A stretch of 64,000 nt of DNA from Alistipes sp. dk3624. GTDB taxonomy: Bacteria > Bacteroidota > Bacteroidia > Bacteroidales > Rikenellaceae. The notes beneath the pieces are model-generated. The model was given only the letters and a program-made list of their open reading frames with translations. It did not search any database and was not told where the DNA came from. Positions 62,073-64,000 of this stretch are shown here, one piece after another. The DNA is taken from positions 1,798,001-1,862,000 of the forward strand of contig NZ_CP045651.1 of NCBI RefSeq assembly GCF_009557455.1, written 5' to 3'. The translations under genes were made by a program, and so were the position numbers. Position 1 is the stretch's first letter. The number at the start of each line of letters is the position of its first letter.

Positions 62073-63437
62073 TTAGACTTTTGCCTGCCCTCTTTTTTCC
62101 ATCGGAATGAATTTCTTTTCGGGTCCGACGTTCCGGTAGGCCGGGCGAATGATCCGTTTGCTGTCGAAGTTCAGTTCTTCGATCCGGTGCGCGGCCCATC
62201 CGGTGATGCGGCTCATGGCGAACAGCGGGGTGAAGACTTCGCTCGGGAGCCCGATCATTTCGTAAACGAATCCGGAATAGAAGTCGACGTTCGCGCAAAC
62301 TCTTTTATTTACTTTGTTTCCTTTGAAATTCATGAAGTTTTCGACGGCGCGCTCTTCGAGCAGTTCGAGGAAAGCGAACTCCTCTTCGCGGCCTTTCTCC
62401 CGGGCCAGATCGCGGGCCATCTCCTTCAGCAGCAGCGCGCGGGGGTCGGAGATCGTATAAACGGCATGTCCGATGCCGTAGATCAGCCCGCATTTGTCGT
62501 ATACCTCTTTGCGTAGCATTTTCTGCAGGTAGTCGTCTATTTCGGAGACGCTTTTCCAGTTGCGGATATTTTCTTTCAGGTGGTTGAACATGCTTACGAC
62601 TGCGAGGTTGGCTCCGCCGTGCAGCGGCCCTTTCAGCGACCCGATCGCCGCGGCGATCGAAGAGTAGGTATCGGTGCCCGACGAACTGGTCACGCGGACC
62701 GTAAACGTGGAGTTGTTGCCGCCGCCGTGTTCGGCATGGAGCATGAGGGCCAGATCCAGCGTCCGGGCATCCAGAGCGGTATAACCTCCTTTCAGCATGT
62801 ACAGAAAATTCTCCGCGACCGAAAGGTTCTCTTTCGGGAAACGAATGTGCAGCGAACGTCCCTGGTTGCTGTGGCGCATGATGTTGTACGCGTAAGCGAT
62901 GATGGTCGGGAACTTCGAGATCAGGTCCACCGACTGGCGCATCAGGTTGTTCCGCGAAGTGTCGTCGGGGTTTTCGTCGAAGGTATACATCTCCAATACG
63001 CTGCGGGCCAGGATATTCATGATGTTCTGGCCCTCCAGGTCGAGGATGTTCATTTTGGTCTTCTGGGTCAGCGGCATGCACTGGTGCACCATGTTGCTGA
63101 AAGCGGCCAGTTCTTCTTTGTCGGGAAGGTAGCCGGATAGCAATAGGAATGCGGTTTCTTCGAAGCCGAACCGTTTTTCGGCCAGAATGCCCCGAACCAG
63201 GTCTTCGACGTCGATGCCGCGGTAGATCAGCCGTCCCGGGATCGCTTTGAGTCCTCCTTCGGGCAATTTTTCGTAACCTACCACGTTTCCGATTTTAGTC
63301 AACCCGACCAGCACTCCGGAATGATCTTCGTTGCGAAGTCCCCGTTTTACGTTGTATTCGGTAAAAAGTTCGTTATCAATACGGCTGGTCGTTTTAATCG
63401 ATTCCGACAATCTGCTGATTATGCATTCCTTTTCCAT
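62073..63437 (-). CDS. gltA: citrate synthase
   Basis: It condenses acetyl-CoA and oxaloacetate to citrate. The protein has 454 residues. The family motifs are GRLIYRGIDVEDLV, then the first catalytic His in MLHAEHGGGNNSTFTVRVTS, GSLKGPLHGGANLAVVSMFN, and GIGHAVYTISDPRALLLKEM with the second His and Asp. The C-terminus reads FYSGFVYEMIGLPSEVFTPL and FAMSRITGWAAHRIEEL. The start is backed by an unusually strong AAAGGAGGATAAAG Shine-Dalgarno sequence for this phylum. No other TCA-cycle gene is adjacent. Confidence 0.96.
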   Translation of the reverse strand: MEKECIISRLSESIKTTSRIDNELFTEYNVKRGLRNEDHSGVLVGLTKIGNVVGYEKLPEGGLKAIPGRLIYRGIDVEDLVRGILAEKRFGFEETAFLLLSGYLPDKEELAAFSNMVHQCMPLTQKTKMNILDLEGQNIMNILARSVLEMYTFDENPDDTSRNNLMRQSVDLISKFPTIIAYAYNIMRHSNQGRSLHIRFPKENLSVAENFLYMLKGGYTALDARTLDLALMLHAEHGGGNNSTFTVRVTSSSGTDTYSSIAAAIGSLKGPLHGGANLAVVSMFNHLKENIRNWKSVSEIDDYLQKMLRKEVYDKCGLIYGIGHAVYTISDPRALLLKEMARDLAREKGREEEFAFLELLEERAVENFMNFKGNKVNKRVCANVDFYSGFVYEMIGLPSEVFTPLFAMSRITGWAAHRIEELNFDSKRIIRPAYRNVGPEKKFIPMEKRGQAKV

Positions 63438-63661
63438 CTTTATCCTCCTTTATTATCAGTTCAAGCCTCGCAATTTATAAAAAAATTTTGTAATTTACTA
63501 TCGCCGGAAACGATCCGGTCGTTCTTTTCGGATTTTTTCCCGATCCGGGGTCGAGGTAGCCGATACGGGAACAAGCCACAAGTAGTTACAGGGATGTCCT
63601 CCGGTCTGGAGAACCCGCAGTTTGCCCGTAAAACCGGCGTCGGAAAAATGGTCGTCCGGTG

Positions 63662-64000
63662 TTAAAAATAGTGTACGGGATTGCCCTCGATGGCCGAGAG
63701 CAGGTTGTTCGCCAGCGAGCTGGCGCCGATCCGGAAACGTTCCGGCGTAAGCCACTCCTCGCCCAGGATTTCCTGTACGATCGTGTAGTAAAGCGCAGCG
63801 TCTTCCGGGGTCGAAATTCCTCCGGCCGCTTTGAATCCCACCTTGCGTCCGGTTTGTGCGGCGAACAGCCTGATGGCTTCGCACATCACTACCGCCGCTT
63901 CGGGAGTCGCGGCGACCGAAGCCTTGCCGGTCGAGGTTTTGATGAAATCGGCTCCGGCGAGCATGGCGATCACGGCGGCCCGGTGGATCAGTTCCGGCTC
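63662..64000 (-). CDS. deoC: deoxyribose-phosphate aldolase, C-terminal part
   Basis: The gene enters from beyond the right edge; 112 codons to the TAA at 63664-63662 are present. It splits 2-deoxyribose 5-phosphate to acetaldehyde and glyceraldehyde 3-phosphate in deoxynucleoside breakdown. The active-site Lys that forms the Schiff base lies in ADFIKTSTGKAS, and the second Lys in RKVGFKAAGGIST. The end is RFRIGASSLANNLLSAIEGN. The N-terminal half is not in the window. Confidence 0.93.
   Translation of the reverse strand, partial: EPELIHRAAVIAMLAGADFIKTSTGKASVAATPEAAVVMCEAIRLFAAQTGRKVGFKAAGGISTPEDAALYYTIVQEILGEEWLTPERFRIGASSLANNLLSAIEGNPVHYF

Overview
The window is chromosomal DNA from a member of the Bacteroidota, most likely a Bacteroidales gut-type organism close to Rikenellaceae/Alistipes. 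That placement is inferred from gene content and moderately high GC, not from a search. Several upstream regions carry the Bacteroidota promoter pattern TTTG-N19..21-TAnnTTTG. The gene set also fits the phylum: an S46 dipeptidyl-peptidase, a patatin/beta-barrel protein, EnvC-like and TPR genes, NVEALA peptides and 6-bladed beta-propeller lipoproteins.

Layout. 1-816 is the 5' part of a propeller lipoprotein gene on the minus strand. 1185-3776 is clpB. 3.9-10.1 kb is an AT-richer accessory region. It holds an internally deleted insertion sequence that keeps both inverted repeats, a TIGR04076 gene, a broken iron alcohol dehydrogenase, two NVEALA-type peptide genes (one beheaded), three propeller lipoproteins and a thioredoxin-like lipoprotein. 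A second, frameshifted copy of the clpB 3' end with its terminator lies at 7684-7868, so the first 3.8 kb of this region is bracketed by direct repeats of the clpB tail. 10.2-22.7 kb carries a PAS histidine kinase, folB, a B12-dependent ribonucleotide reductase, a DUF3467 gene, ruvB, ubiX with a polysaccharide deacetylase, an Xaa-Pro aminopeptidase, a GH36 alpha-galactosidase and efp. 22.7-33.1 kb carries a patatin-type outer-membrane protein divergent from the run pheS - TPR - envC-like - ybeY - mnmG, then thiC. Two perfect parS-type palindromes sit between mnmG and thiC.

33.2-40.4 kb is mostly minus strand: a TonB-C-like secreted protein, glnS, a DPP7-like peptidase, nadA and an Mrp-family ATPase. 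40.7-50.7 kb is plus strand: sppA, lpxK, pnp, ssb, a SUI1/YciH gene, a large gluzincin/propeller/barrel protein and a class A PBP. A further propeller lipoprotein with a small coupled ORF (50.7-52.1 kb), asd, and a GH106-like rhamnosidase lipoprotein follow. 55.9-61.9 kb is a minus-strand envelope set: two SGNH proteins, an MBOAT acyltransferase, a PAP2 phosphatase and an ICMT/PEMT-like methyltransferase. Citrate synthase and the 3' part of deoC close the window.

How the genes work together: most of the window is housekeeping (translation, DNA repair and segregation, NAD, thiamine and folate synthesis, lipid A, peptidoglycan). Two parts are more open: the NVEALA / propeller / thioredoxin-like neighbourhood beside clpB, and the MBOAT-SGNH set, which looks built to add and handle acyl groups on an extracytoplasmic glycan. 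No tRNA, rRNA or CRISPR array was seen.
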